From: Candidatus Bathyarchaeia archaeon
GTDB taxonomy: Archaea > Thermoproteota > Bathyarchaeia > Bathyarchaeales > DTEX01
Length of the DNA stretch: 64,000 bases
Assembly: GCA_038868075.1 (NCBI GenBank)
Contig: JAWBXB010000001.1
Location: forward strand, 84,414 to 148,413
Direction: 5' to 3'
In this document: positions 45,101 through 52,769 of the stretch, piece by piece
Layout: each line of letters begins with the position of its first letter
How positions within the stretch are numbered: position 1 is the first letter of the stretch
Notes under the pieces: generated by a model
Seen by the model: the letters and a program-made list of their open reading frames with translations, nothing else
What the model was told of the DNA's origin: nothing
The model's database searches: none
Position numbers and translations under genes: made by a program

Positions 45101-46004
45101 GGGCTCTACCTGAGCGATGTCTAGATGGCGGTATACCAGAGGACTCATTATTAAAGTATGTGGTAACATGATACTCGAGGAGTTCTGAGAGATCTTGAAT
45201 TATAAGTGTAGGTGCACCAGCATCCATGTTCTCCTTAAGTCTCTGATTTATCCTAATTATGTCAACCAGCTTATGAGTTAAATCATCTTCAGATCTTATT
45301 CCCGACTCAAGCGTTATAGATGGCCTAACATAGACTGGTGGAACTGGCAGCACTTGCAGGATCATCCATTCAGGGCGAGCATACTGTGGATCGAAACCTA
45401 AAAGCTTGAGATCTTCATCAGGTATCCTTTCAAATCTCTCACGTATCATGCTAGCCGTTAAGCGTTGTGAACCCTCTTTCTCAGCATATTCATGGAAGAT
45501 TGTCGGTTTCGTGAATTCTATTTTATATTGTTTTGCACCACAATATGGACACTCACGATTCCTCTTAGCTTCCTCAAAGACTCTATTATAAAATGAAGAT
45601 GGTACATGTCCGACTATTTTAATCAGTCTTTCCATCCTAGCCTTAAGAGATTTAACGGTTTTTTCAGGGAGCAGTATCCGCCCGCAGTTCCTACATATGA
45701 CCTGTAGGAGATTATAAATTGTTTCAGCGAATTCAACATGAATTATTGGTACTGCTAATTCAATATGTCCAAAATGTCCAGGGCATCCTGAAGATGTATT
45801 GCCGCACGTTCTACATCTTTGTCCGGGTTCTAATACGCCTAAACGGTTATCCATAAGCCCTGATGGAATAACAGCTCCATCCTCATCGTACGTATCAGCT
45901 GTCTGGATCTCTACAACGGACATCTTTCTTATTTCTTGGGGGGAGAGTATGCCAAACTTTATTTGATCTATAACTTTTCGATATGCTTCTTCAACCACAG
46001 CCAT
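42159..46004 (-). CDS. rpoA: DNA-directed RNA polymerase subunit A (A' and A'' fused)
   Basis: 1281 residues in one frame. The A' part has the N-terminal zinc sites ([17 protein letters not shown], CRNCG) and the catalytic [14 protein letters not shown] (near residue 460) that holds the active-site magnesium. From about residue 890 the A'' part continues without break: [31 protein letters not shown] (trigger-loop region) and the C-terminal cleft [19 protein letters not shown]. Crenarchaeota and Euryarchaeota encode A' and A'' as two genes; the single gene is a marker of other lineages. It follows rpoB after 1 nt. Confidence 0.96.
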   Translation of the reverse strand: [1281 protein letters not shown]

Positions 46005-46005
46005 T

Positions 46006-49000
46006 TTACGCCCTCTCCCTTAACTTAAGCCTAGGTGTAATACATAAACTCATTAACTCCTGCAAAAGGAGTTTGAATGCATATGAAACTATTACTGGTG
46101 AAATCTCAGCCTTATCTCCGCAGAGATGACATATATATTTGCGTTGTCTCATATCATGATAGGCTATGAAGCCACAATTTTCACAAACATAAAGCACATA
46201 TTTATCCGATTCTTCAAGAAGCCTATCCTGCAGAAGCATGGCGGCGCCATGCCCTATCAGACAGTCTCTCTCCATTTCCCCAAAGCGTAATCCACCGCCT
46301 CTAGCCCTTCCTTCAGTAGGTTGCCTAGTTAACATTTGTACTTGCCCCCTAGCCCTTGCATGTATTTTGTCAGCCACCATGTGATGCAATTTCTGGTAGT
46401 AAACTACCCCTATAAATATGTCCGCCACATATTTTTCACCAGTTATACCGTTGTATAGAACCTCTCGTCCAGTATAGCTGAACCCCATGTTCACAAGCAT
46501 GCGTTTTAGGGCTTCACCCCTTCTCTTACCAACGAATGGGGTTCCATCCATGAAATCGCCCTTTAAAGCAGCTATCTTACCGGCCATGGACTCTAAAAAT
46601 TGACCGATAGTCATTCTTGAGGGGATAGCGTGTGGATTAATTATTATGTCTGGAACAAGTCCATCCACACTAAACGGCATATTCTCCTGAGGCACAATCA
46701 TGCCTATAACTCCCTTTTGCCCATGTCTTGAAGCAAACTTGTCACCTAATTCTGGTACGCGTTCATCTCTCACCCTAACCTTTACAAGCCTATTTCCTTC
46801 GCTGGTCTCGGTTATAAAAACTGCATCAACAATACCCTTTTCCGATGGTCTCATTTCAATACTTGAGTCTCTCATAGTTGGACCTCTAACCTCAAACTCT
46901 TTATATTCTTCAAGGAACCTTGGCGGGCTTACTCTACCTATTAAGACATCTCCACCTATTACTTCAGATTCCAAGCTTACTATCCCATCTGCTTCCAAGA
47001 ACCGGTAATATTGCTCTCCACGGAAGCCTCTTGTTCCCGGCTCAGGAATAGTTAAGCGATCTCTTAATCCGCCTAAATATTGGCGGCATTCAGCTTCGTA
47101 AAGTCTATAAAATGTGGATCGGGCTAAACCACGCTCTATAGAAGCCTTATTGAAAATGATCGCATCTTCCATATTGTATCCTTCATAGGAGAGAATAGCG
47201 ACAATACAATTTTGTCCAGAGGGACGGAGGTCATAGCCGATTATCTCCATAGGTTTAGTCTTTACAAGTGGTTTCTGTGGATAATGAAGTATGTGGGCTC
47301 GTGAGTCAGCTCTTAACTGGAAGTTAGAGGCGTATATGCCTAGGGCTTGCTTCGCCATAGCTGACTCATAGGAGTTGCGTGGCGACTGGTTATGTTCTGG
47401 ATAGGGTATTAACGATGCGCAAATTCCAAGGATTGAATAAGGTGTTAATTCTAAATGAGTATGCTCAGACGTCAATTCTTCCGGATAAAGCGCTATATAT
47501 CCATTTTCCTCTTCCTCAGCATCTAAATATTCAATTATCCCATGCTTTATTAAATCGCTCCAAGACCATTCTTTTGACACAATCTTCTCTACATGCTCTT
47601 TCCGAAGTTTTGGTACACCATTCTCAACTATGATTAGAGGTCTACGTATCCTCCCCTCATCACAGTTTATATAAATCTCGCGTTTAACACCATACTCTTC
47701 AGAAAAGTATGCAACATTAATTTCCAGGGATATTTCGCCCCTTCTTCTCGCTCTTCTCAGCTCCTTAACAAGAGACTCCGGGTTCTCACAGTAGCCTACT
47801 GGAACACCGTTCACGAAAACTTTAGTACCATTAACCCTTAATGTTTTATCTGCTTCAAGTAATGGGACAACGCCCCGTCTATAGAGATCCCGCTTCACCT
47901 TTTCTGGATCAACACCAATGGAGATTGAAGCTGAGAGAGCTAAATTCTTAACCAATCCGCAGTTCGCACCCTCAGGGGTCTCATTTGGACATAATCTGCC
48001 CCAATGTGTAGCGTGCAAATCTCTAGCTTCAAAGTTCGGTTGGCTCCGGCTTAATGGTGACTGTAATCTCCGAAGGTGACTATATGTTGATATTAGGTTA
48101 GTTCTATCAAGAAGCTGTGTTATACCAACTTTTCCACGTCCCCAATTACCAGTTGCCAATGCATGCTGGAGCTTCTCAGTTATTATGCCTGGTCTAACAG
48201 CTATTGAAACGCTTATTGTACGTCTCTTTGAACCCATTCTCTCTAGCTGATATTTAATGTCTCGGCAGAGATTTCTGAACGCTACACGGAAGAGGTCGGC
48301 AAGTAAAGGACCAGCTAATTTCAACCTTTTATTTTTAACGTGGTCTTTATCATCTGGTTTACGCCTACCAAGTTTTAGCTCAATAACCCTAGCAGCCATC
48401 TCACCAAGCAAATATGCCTTTTCAATTCTCTTGCTAGGGACCCTCCCAATGTGGGGCAGAAAATTCCTGTCGAGGAGAAGCTCAGCTCTCTGTAGACGAT
48501 AACTCTTAACTTGACCGTGTGCTATCCGGTTTCCAATAAATAAAAGTGCATCCTCAACGGTATCTACTCCAGCTGCTTCCTCAAATGATGGTTCCAGCTC
48601 GCTCTGTATTTCCTTATCTAATGAGACAGCTTCGGCGATCTCCTTATCAGATTCAAGTCCAAGAGCTCTCATGAGAACAACAAAAGGTATCTCGGATGGA
48701 AAGCCTGGCATTAAAACATGCAGTGACCCGTTAGGCTTCATACGCATTTCAATTCTAGCTCTAAAACCAACAGTTGTGGAGAAAATTTTAGCTTTATAAA
48801 TGGGTGTAGCACCTTTAGTTTCAACATCAACAAGTATACGATTGGGGGCTAAATCCTCAAGAGCAACAATAACTCTCTCGGAGCCATTAATTATGAAGTA
48901 GCCTCCGGGATCCAGAGGATCTTCGCCTTGCCTAATCAATTCTTCTTCAGGGAGCTCAGAAAGATAACAATACTTTGATTTAAGCATCGTTGGTAGATCA

Positions 49001-49374
49001 CCTATATATACGAGCTCCTTATCCATTTCTTTGCCGCCTATAACGGGGGTCATTTCAACTGATATCGGCATTGCATAAGTTAGGTTTCTTAAGCGCGCCT
49101 CCATCGGATATATTTCGCGACGTGTACCATCAACTTCAGTAATATATGGACCATAAATAACACCATTTTCAGTTTCACGCGCAATGAAGACTCTACCAAA
49201 CTTTATTTTATAGGGTCCCTCCGGAACTTCGATTTCTATTTCACCCACCTCATTCACAATCTCTTGGAGGCCATGCTCAACAAATTCATTATAGGAGTCA
49301 AGATGCTGCCTAACCAATCCTTTTTCTTCAAAGAATGACTTCATGACCAGGAAAGCGTCTTCTGGATTAATCAA
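46006..49374 (-). CDS. rpoB: DNA-directed RNA polymerase subunit B (undivided)
   Basis: 1122 residues, the undivided B'B'' form. The start KSFFEEKGLVRQHLDSYNEFV is typical; the core has RLCPNETPEGANCGLVKNLA, GYNMEDAIIFNK, RVPELGDKFASRHGQKG and the C-terminal zinc ribbon CENCGF...CHLCGD. TTG at 49374 is the likely start, with AGGAGAGGGGG shortly upstream. A 24-bp palindrome lies 21 nt before the start. rpoH, often the gene before rpoB, is absent here. Confidence 0.96.
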   Translation of the reverse strand: MINPEDAFLVMKSFFEEKGLVRQHLDSYNEFVEHGLQEIVNEVGEIEIEVPEGPYKIKFGRVFIARETENGVIYGPYITEVDGTRREIYPMEARLRNLTYAMPISVEMTPVIGGKEMDKELVYIGDLPTMLKSKYCYLSELPEEELIRQGEDPLDPGGYFIINGSERVIVALEDLAPNRILVDVETKGATPIYKAKIFSTTVGFRARIEMRMKPNGSLHVLMPGFPSEIPFVVLMRALGLESDKEIAEAVSLDKEIQSELEPSFEEAAGVDTVEDALLFIGNRIAHGQVKSYRLQRAELLLDRNFLPHIGRVPSKRIEKAYLLGEMAARVIELKLGRRKPDDKDHVKNKRLKLAGPLLADLFRVAFRNLCRDIKYQLERMGSKRRTISVSIAVRPGIITEKLQHALATGNWGRGKVGITQLLDRTNLISTYSHLRRLQSPLSRSQPNFEARDLHATHWGRLCPNETPEGANCGLVKNLALSASISIGVDPEKVKRDLYRRGVVPLLEADKTLRVNGTKVFVNGVPVGYCENPESLVKELRRARRRGEISLEINVAYFSEEYGVKREIYINCDEGRIRRPLIIVENGVPKLRKEHVEKIVSKEWSWSDLIKHGIIEYLDAEEEENGYIALYPEELTSEHTHLELTPYSILGICASLIPYPEHNQSPRNSYESAMAKQALGIYASNFQLRADSRAHILHYPQKPLVKTKPMEIIGYDLRPSGQNCIVAILSYEGYNMEDAIIFNKASIERGLARSTFYRLYEAECRQYLGGLRDRLTIPEPGTRGFRGEQYYRFLEADGIVSLESEVIGGDVLIGRVSPPRFLEEYKEFEVRGPTMRDSSIEMRPSEKGIVDAVFITETSEGNRLVKVRVRDERVPELGDKFASRHGQKGVIGMIVPQENMPFSVDGLVPDIIINPHAIPSRMTIGQFLESMAGKIAALKGDFMDGTPFVGKRRGEALKRMLVNMGFSYTGREVLYNGITGEKYVADIFIGVVYYQKLHHMVADKIHARARGQVQMLTRQPTEGRARGGGLRFGEMERDCLIGHGAAMLLQDRLLEESDKYVLYVCENCGFIAYHDMRQRKYICHLCGDKAEISPVIVSYAFKLLLQELMSLCITPRLKLRERA

Positions 49375-49394
49375 ATCCTTAAACCCCCTCTCCT

Positions 49395-49418
49395 AAAGAT
49401 TTAAACACGTTTAAATCT
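49395..49418. promoter_or_regulatory. Long palindrome upstream of rpoB
   Basis: Two perfect 11-bp inverted arms (49395-49405 and 49408-49418; core TTTAAAC-AC-GTTTAAA) with a 2-nt spacer. It lies directly before the purine-rich ribosome-binding site of rpoB on the minus strand, so it is either transcribed as a leader hairpin or part of the promoter. It might serve in control of the RNA polymerase operon. Confidence 0.55.
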
Positions 49419-49560
49419 TCATTCAACATTAGGGTTCCTCTTTATTAGCCCAGCCACTACATATGCACAACTTTAAGGGCAAAATCTAAACAACAGATGA
49501 AACTAATAAACTTTGTCTTTGTGCATTAATAAAAACTTTTTGCTCAGCAATTAACAGGAG

Positions 49561-49569
49561 AAAAATAAT
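49561..49569 (-). terminator. Oligo-T terminator of the permuted tRNA gene
   Basis: On the minus strand the trailer helix is followed at once by ATTATTTTT, the T-rich signal at which archaeal RNA polymerase commonly ends tRNA transcripts. Confidence 0.5.
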
Positions 49570-49699
49570 GCTCCAGCTCCGCAGGCCGACGTCCTAATCC
49601 TGGCTAGACTACGGGTCCTAAATTATTAAGTGGATTAGGAGATCTGTGGCGGACCCGGTGGGATTTGAACCCACGATCTCCGGCTTTCTGCGCTGGAGC
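49570..49699 (-). tRNA. Circularly permuted tRNA-Arg(GCG) gene
   Basis: On the minus strand the 3' half comes first: anticodon-stem strand GCCGG, variable AGATC, T arm GTGGG-TTCAAAT-CCCAC, acceptor CGGGTCC, G73 and CCA (49685 down to 49647). A 28-nt spacer (49619-49646) follows. Then comes the 5' half: acceptor GGACCCG, D stem GTCT/GGAC, anticodon stem TCGGC and loop start CTGCGG (49618 down to 49579). Leader GCTCCAGC (49692-49699) and trailer GCTGGAGC (49570-49577) pair over 8 bp; inside, CTGC/GCAG form a 4-bp helix flanked by 3-nt bulges GGA and AAA on opposite strands, a perfect bulge-helix-bulge. Joining gives loop CTGCGGA (anticodon GCG), a complete 79-nt tRNA with full acceptor pairing. 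Confidence 0.93.
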
Positions 49700-49723
49700 C
49701 TAAGGGATAACCAATTTATTGAT

Positions 49724-49732
49724 GATTATAAA
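49724..49732 (-). promoter_or_regulatory. TATA box of the permuted tRNA gene
   Basis: On the minus strand TTTATAATC is centred about 29 nt before the leader helix that starts at 49699, so transcription would begin just before the 3' half. This supports expression of the permuted order as one transcript. Confidence 0.5.
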
Positions 49733-49851
49733 GGTTATAAATATTTTTGGCTTATGGAGAAGATGATTAAACCTTCATTTGATTTTCAGGAGATATTCTA
49801 ATGAGAGAGCCTTTATATTTAGGGTGAGGAAAATATTTTTGGGTGTTAGCG

Positions 49852-50118
49852 TTGAGCGTTCCAATATCTCCTGAAGAATTAGCTGAAGCAGAGGATGTCG
49901 ACTTTGTTGAAGAGAAGGAAGACTGGAATGTTTATAGGTTAAGCGACGGCTCAATACTTAAGGTTAAACTAGTGTTAACAGGTGTTAAGAGACTCAAAAA
50001 ATGGAACCCTGATGGAACACCTATATATGTTATAAACTCACAAAATATTGTGCGTGTCATTAATGTTCCTAAGGAATTGAGGGTTAAACCGAGAGAGCCA
50101 ACTTTTAAGCCAACTTAA
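49852..50118 (+). CDS. Small hypothetical protein
   Basis: 88 residues from TTG 49852 (MSVPISPEELAEAED); GGGTG lies 7 nt upstream, and a GTG at 49843 is the longer option. After an acidic N-terminus (EDVDFVEEKEDWNVY) come alternating strands: RLSDGSILKVKLVLTGVKRL, TPIYVINSQNIVRVI, then a proline-rich basic end. It resembles short beta-rich proteins seen in TACK archaea but I do not recognise the family. It stands alone between the permuted tRNA and the convergent M48 gene. Confidence 0.65.
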   Translation: MSVPISPEELAEAEDVDFVEEKEDWNVYRLSDGSILKVKLVLTGVKRLKKWNPDGTPIYVINSQNIVRVINVPKELRVKPREPTFKPT

Positions 50119-50220
50119 TTTGCACATTGCCAGCGATTCAATAAAAACACAATCATATTTTTGGATTTACAATTTATCAAAAAATTGAATTAGCGATGAT
50201 TCTTCAATCTCACCGGAATA

Positions 50221-51663
50221 TTAGATCCCTATTTCCCTAAGTAGTCCATTTATGCAGTCCTTCATTGACTGTATAAATGGATGTTTAATTCTCCATGGCT
50301 CAGACATACTTTCCAGTCTTTCAATTCTAAATGATAGTGGGGGGTGAGGATCCATTCCAAGCCATCTGCCAATCCTATTAGAAGTACGCTCCATCCATAA
50401 TCTTCTATAACCTATTTTTCTTAGGGCGTCGGCTAAAGCATTTGGTTTCCCTAATACGATTGCTGATTCAAGATCTGCTCTGGCTTCAAAAAATTTTGCT
50501 ATGAAATATATGAGACTTAAGGCAAAAATGAAGTATATGAAGCCAAAAAAGAATATGAATGGTAGAAGAATATAAACCCTGAACAAATACTCAATGGACG
50601 TTAATATGAATAGGGCAAGGGGGTCTCTGCCCTTAACGTGACTTATCTCGTGACCTATAACTGCAAAAATTTCTTCTTCATCTAATTGAATAAGCAAACC
50701 AGTGGTTACTAAAACAAGACTAAATCGCGGGGATGGACCTGTGGCTGCGGCGTTAGGAACAATTATATTCGCTATTCTAATTTTTGGAATTGGTATATTA
50801 AATCGCTTGGCAACTTCTTTAACAATCTGATACAGGTTCACGCTTTTCACTAGTAGATTTTCAGATCTAATATTTATGCCATGATTTAAGAAAACTTCTT
50901 GAACAGTCTGGATATCGATTGGTCTTCCAAGGGCTAGAGTCCTTTCGTAAATGTCTTTTTTGATTTTGAGAAGCCGCTCTCTAGGATAATTCTGCCTAAT
51001 AAACTCAAAATCCTCTGGAGGAATATGATATTGCAATATATACACATTAGGTGAATCCGCCGTAATCGACCAATCTCCCATCTGCATTATAATTTTATCC
51101 GAGAAGAGAACTAAAATGAACTGCGACAGCACTAAAAAGATGGGAGCATACTCCAGCATATTTAACATTTCAGCTAGCGCGAATATAAAATAACTAAATG
51201 CTATGAAAATAACGAATAATAACAGCATATTTCCAGTAAATATTTGGCTGAGAATCTTTTTTCTTCTTGTAAGTGGCTTCTCACTTACAAGAGATTTTTC
51301 TGGAATCCAGGCAAAATAAAGAGTTGTTTTTCTAACTTCATCCTCGAACATTTGGATTGTAGTTATCAAGTCCTCTTTAATCCTACTTAAGGTTTTATAT
51401 GGAGAAGGGATACCTACTGGTCTCATTTTAATCTCTATGGGGTTTCCACTGGTAACTTCAATATCAATGTACCATGAACCTTGAGGTCCTAGAAGGGTAA
51501 ACGCTAGGGTTTCTCTCCCATTAAGGATCCAGCGTCTGACATTAGCAAAGCTGTGATAAAATGGAACTATATACTTTTGATAAATAAATAATAGCAGGTC
51601 AGAGTAGTAGGACGATGAAACCTCCGTTTGCACTCTGAAAGTAAACTCTTCTAGAACCTCCAT
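50221..51663 (-). CDS. M48-family membrane metalloprotease (HtpX/Ste24-like)
   Basis: 480 residues. HEISH (338-342) in AVIGHEISHVKGRDPL is the zinc site, and FFEARADLESAI gives the downstream glutamate ligand. Two membrane segments lie at about 141-165 and 170-190 and two more at about 350-395, so the active site faces one membrane side as in HtpX. The N-terminal 120 residues form an extra soluble domain with no recognised match. It probably degrades misfolded membrane proteins. ATG at 51663 is the first start in the frame. Confidence 0.85.
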   Translation of the reverse strand: MEVLEEFTFRVQTEVSSSYYSDLLLFIYQKYIVPFYHSFANVRRWILNGRETLAFTLLGPQGSWYIDIEVTSGNPIEIKMRPVGIPSPYKTLSRIKEDLITTIQMFEDEVRKTTLYFAWIPEKSLVSEKPLTRRKKILSQIFTGNMLLLFVIFIAFSYFIFALAEMLNMLEYAPIFLVLSQFILVLFSDKIIMQMGDWSITADSPNVYILQYHIPPEDFEFIRQNYPRERLLKIKKDIYERTLALGRPIDIQTVQEVFLNHGINIRSENLLVKSVNLYQIVKEVAKRFNIPIPKIRIANIIVPNAAATGPSPRFSLVLVTTGLLIQLDEEEIFAVIGHEISHVKGRDPLALFILTSIEYLFRVYILLPFIFFFGFIYFIFALSLIYFIAKFFEARADLESAIVLGKPNALADALRKIGYRRLWMERTSNRIGRWLGMDPHPPLSFRIERLESMSEPWRIKHPFIQSMKDCINGLLREIGI

Positions 51664-51838
51664 TCTCTCATCATTCCATTTTGCTTAAAGTAATTGGTAT
51701 ATTTACCCATTATTAAGCATGTCTATTCTCTTAAATCATTAGGGCGGGGAAATTAGCGGTTATATTTTTAAATTTTTGCGATAATGCTTTTATATAGAAA
51801 AATTAATCTTGGTAGTAGCATTATTTGGCGGTAGATCT

Positions 51839-52093
51839 ATGGAACCCAGTAAGAAGCCATTAAATGTACTCATAAAGCAAATGAACTCCTACATCAGGGT
51901 CACACTTAAGAATAATATTGAATATAGAGGTACAATGGTGCACTGTGACAATTACATGAATATAATATTGGATAATGCGTCAGAATATAATGGTAATCAG
52001 CTGGTTGCGAATTATGGTAAAGTCTTAGTTAGAGGAAATAACATACTCTATATAACGCTAAATATGTCGCAGAAGAGGGAGCAGCAACAATAG
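51839..52093 (+). CDS. LSm/Sm-like archaeal protein (SmAP)
   Basis: 84 residues from ATG 51839 behind GGCGGTAG; an upstream in-frame start at 51809 has no signal. Sm1 motif: PLNVLIKQMNSYIRVTLKNNIEYRGTMVHCDNYMNIILDNA; Sm2: GKVLVRGNNILYIT (RGxxI). Archaeal SmAPs form heptameric rings that bind U-rich RNA. eL37, often the next gene in archaea, is not behind it. A TATA-like TTTTATATAG is at about 51788-51797. Confidence 0.92.
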   Translation: MEPSKKPLNVLIKQMNSYIRVTLKNNIEYRGTMVHCDNYMNIILDNASEYNGNQLVANYGKVLVRGNNILYITLNMSQKREQQQ

Positions 52094-52178
52094 TTTAACT
52101 AGCCGACGGCACTTTTCCTCAACAAATCTTTCATTTATGAAGGATGGATGCTTTAGAATATTTGTGAGAGTAGTTTAT

Positions 52179-52769
52179 TTACTGGAAGCTAAGGCGAGAA
52201 AGAGAATAATATACTACTTCTCCCCTTCTGCTTATAACGGCAAGTATAAGTGTTTTCTTCAAATTCTGTGCGCGCAATAATATTTGAGCTAAGCCTTCTA
52301 TTGAGAGGGGCATACCCTCATATATGCCGTAAACCAGATATTCCGCGGAGTCCTTACTATATTCGCCTCTTTCATAAAGACGAAAGTCAGCGCCTAATCC
52401 AAAGCCTTCCCGAACAACGTAGCCTCTGCTTCTCAAGTCGCGATAAATCAAATATTTAACCCACGCATTTTCCTCGATACTCTCATACCTCTCAAGTAAA
52501 TCCTGAAAACTTATGGGATTGCCAGTTTTCTCATCCACAACTTTTATCAGTCCCCTACTAAGTAGGTACATGGCCTCATAAAATTTTAGGAGGAGCCCAT
52601 CTTCAGTAGAGGAGCCGTAACCTCTTGAGATAAGTTTTTCTAGGTCTTCATTGGATTTAATGAGAACACCATCTTCTCTAAGAAAAGCCATAATAATTTT
52701 TTTACTTACTTCACCTTCTCTCTTCTCGTCAACGTTGTTTAACATTCTCTTGGAAAACTCCCTCCTCAA
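52179..52769 (-). CDS. endA: tRNA-splicing endonuclease EndA-like subunit, catalytic His replaced
   Basis: 196 residues with the archaeal EndA pattern: YEAMYLLSRGLIKVV (N-terminal domain), VKYLIYRDLRSRGYVVREGFGLGADFRLYERG, and LKKTLILAVISRRGEVVYYSL. The catalytic Tyr (Y132 in RLYERG) and Lys (K171/K172) are kept. The His, normally one residue after KE in the stretch before YLV (KEHSVYLV in M. jannaschii), is Ser141 here (KDSAEYLV). So this may be the structural subunit of an (alpha-beta)2 enzyme. Start is uncertain: M27 would fit the usual N-terminus; the longer frame overlaps mtnA by 41 nt. Confidence 0.82.
   Translation of the reverse strand: MRREFSKRMLNNVDEKREGEVSKKIIMAFLREDGVLIKSNEDLEKLISRGYGSSTEDGLLLKFYEAMYLLSRGLIKVVDEKTGNPISFQDLLERYESIEENAWVKYLIYRDLRSRGYVVREGFGLGADFRLYERGEYSKDSAEYLVYGIYEGMPLSIEGLAQILLRAQNLKKTLILAVISRRGEVVYYSLSRLSFQ

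Noticed and set aside
44695-45171. 158-residue open frame antisense to rpoA, and similar ones opposite rpoB, lhr, cca, aIF6 and psmA
   Set aside because: They are shadows of strongly conserved sense genes without family features or start signals.
42159-49374. Inteins in rpoA or rpoB
   Set aside because: Lengths (1281 and 1122) are explained by A'+A'' and undivided B; no splicing motifs seen at the conserved sites.
49375-49569. A hidden rpoH gene upstream of rpoB
   Set aside because: The 195 nt contain no frame of about 75-85 codons with RpoH features, only the palindrome and A/T-rich sequence.
49570-49699. Two separate tRNA fragments or a pseudogene at the permuted locus
   Set aside because: Both halves are complete, every stem pairs without mismatch except one G-T, and the outer flanks form an exact splicing motif. 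A pseudogene would not keep this.
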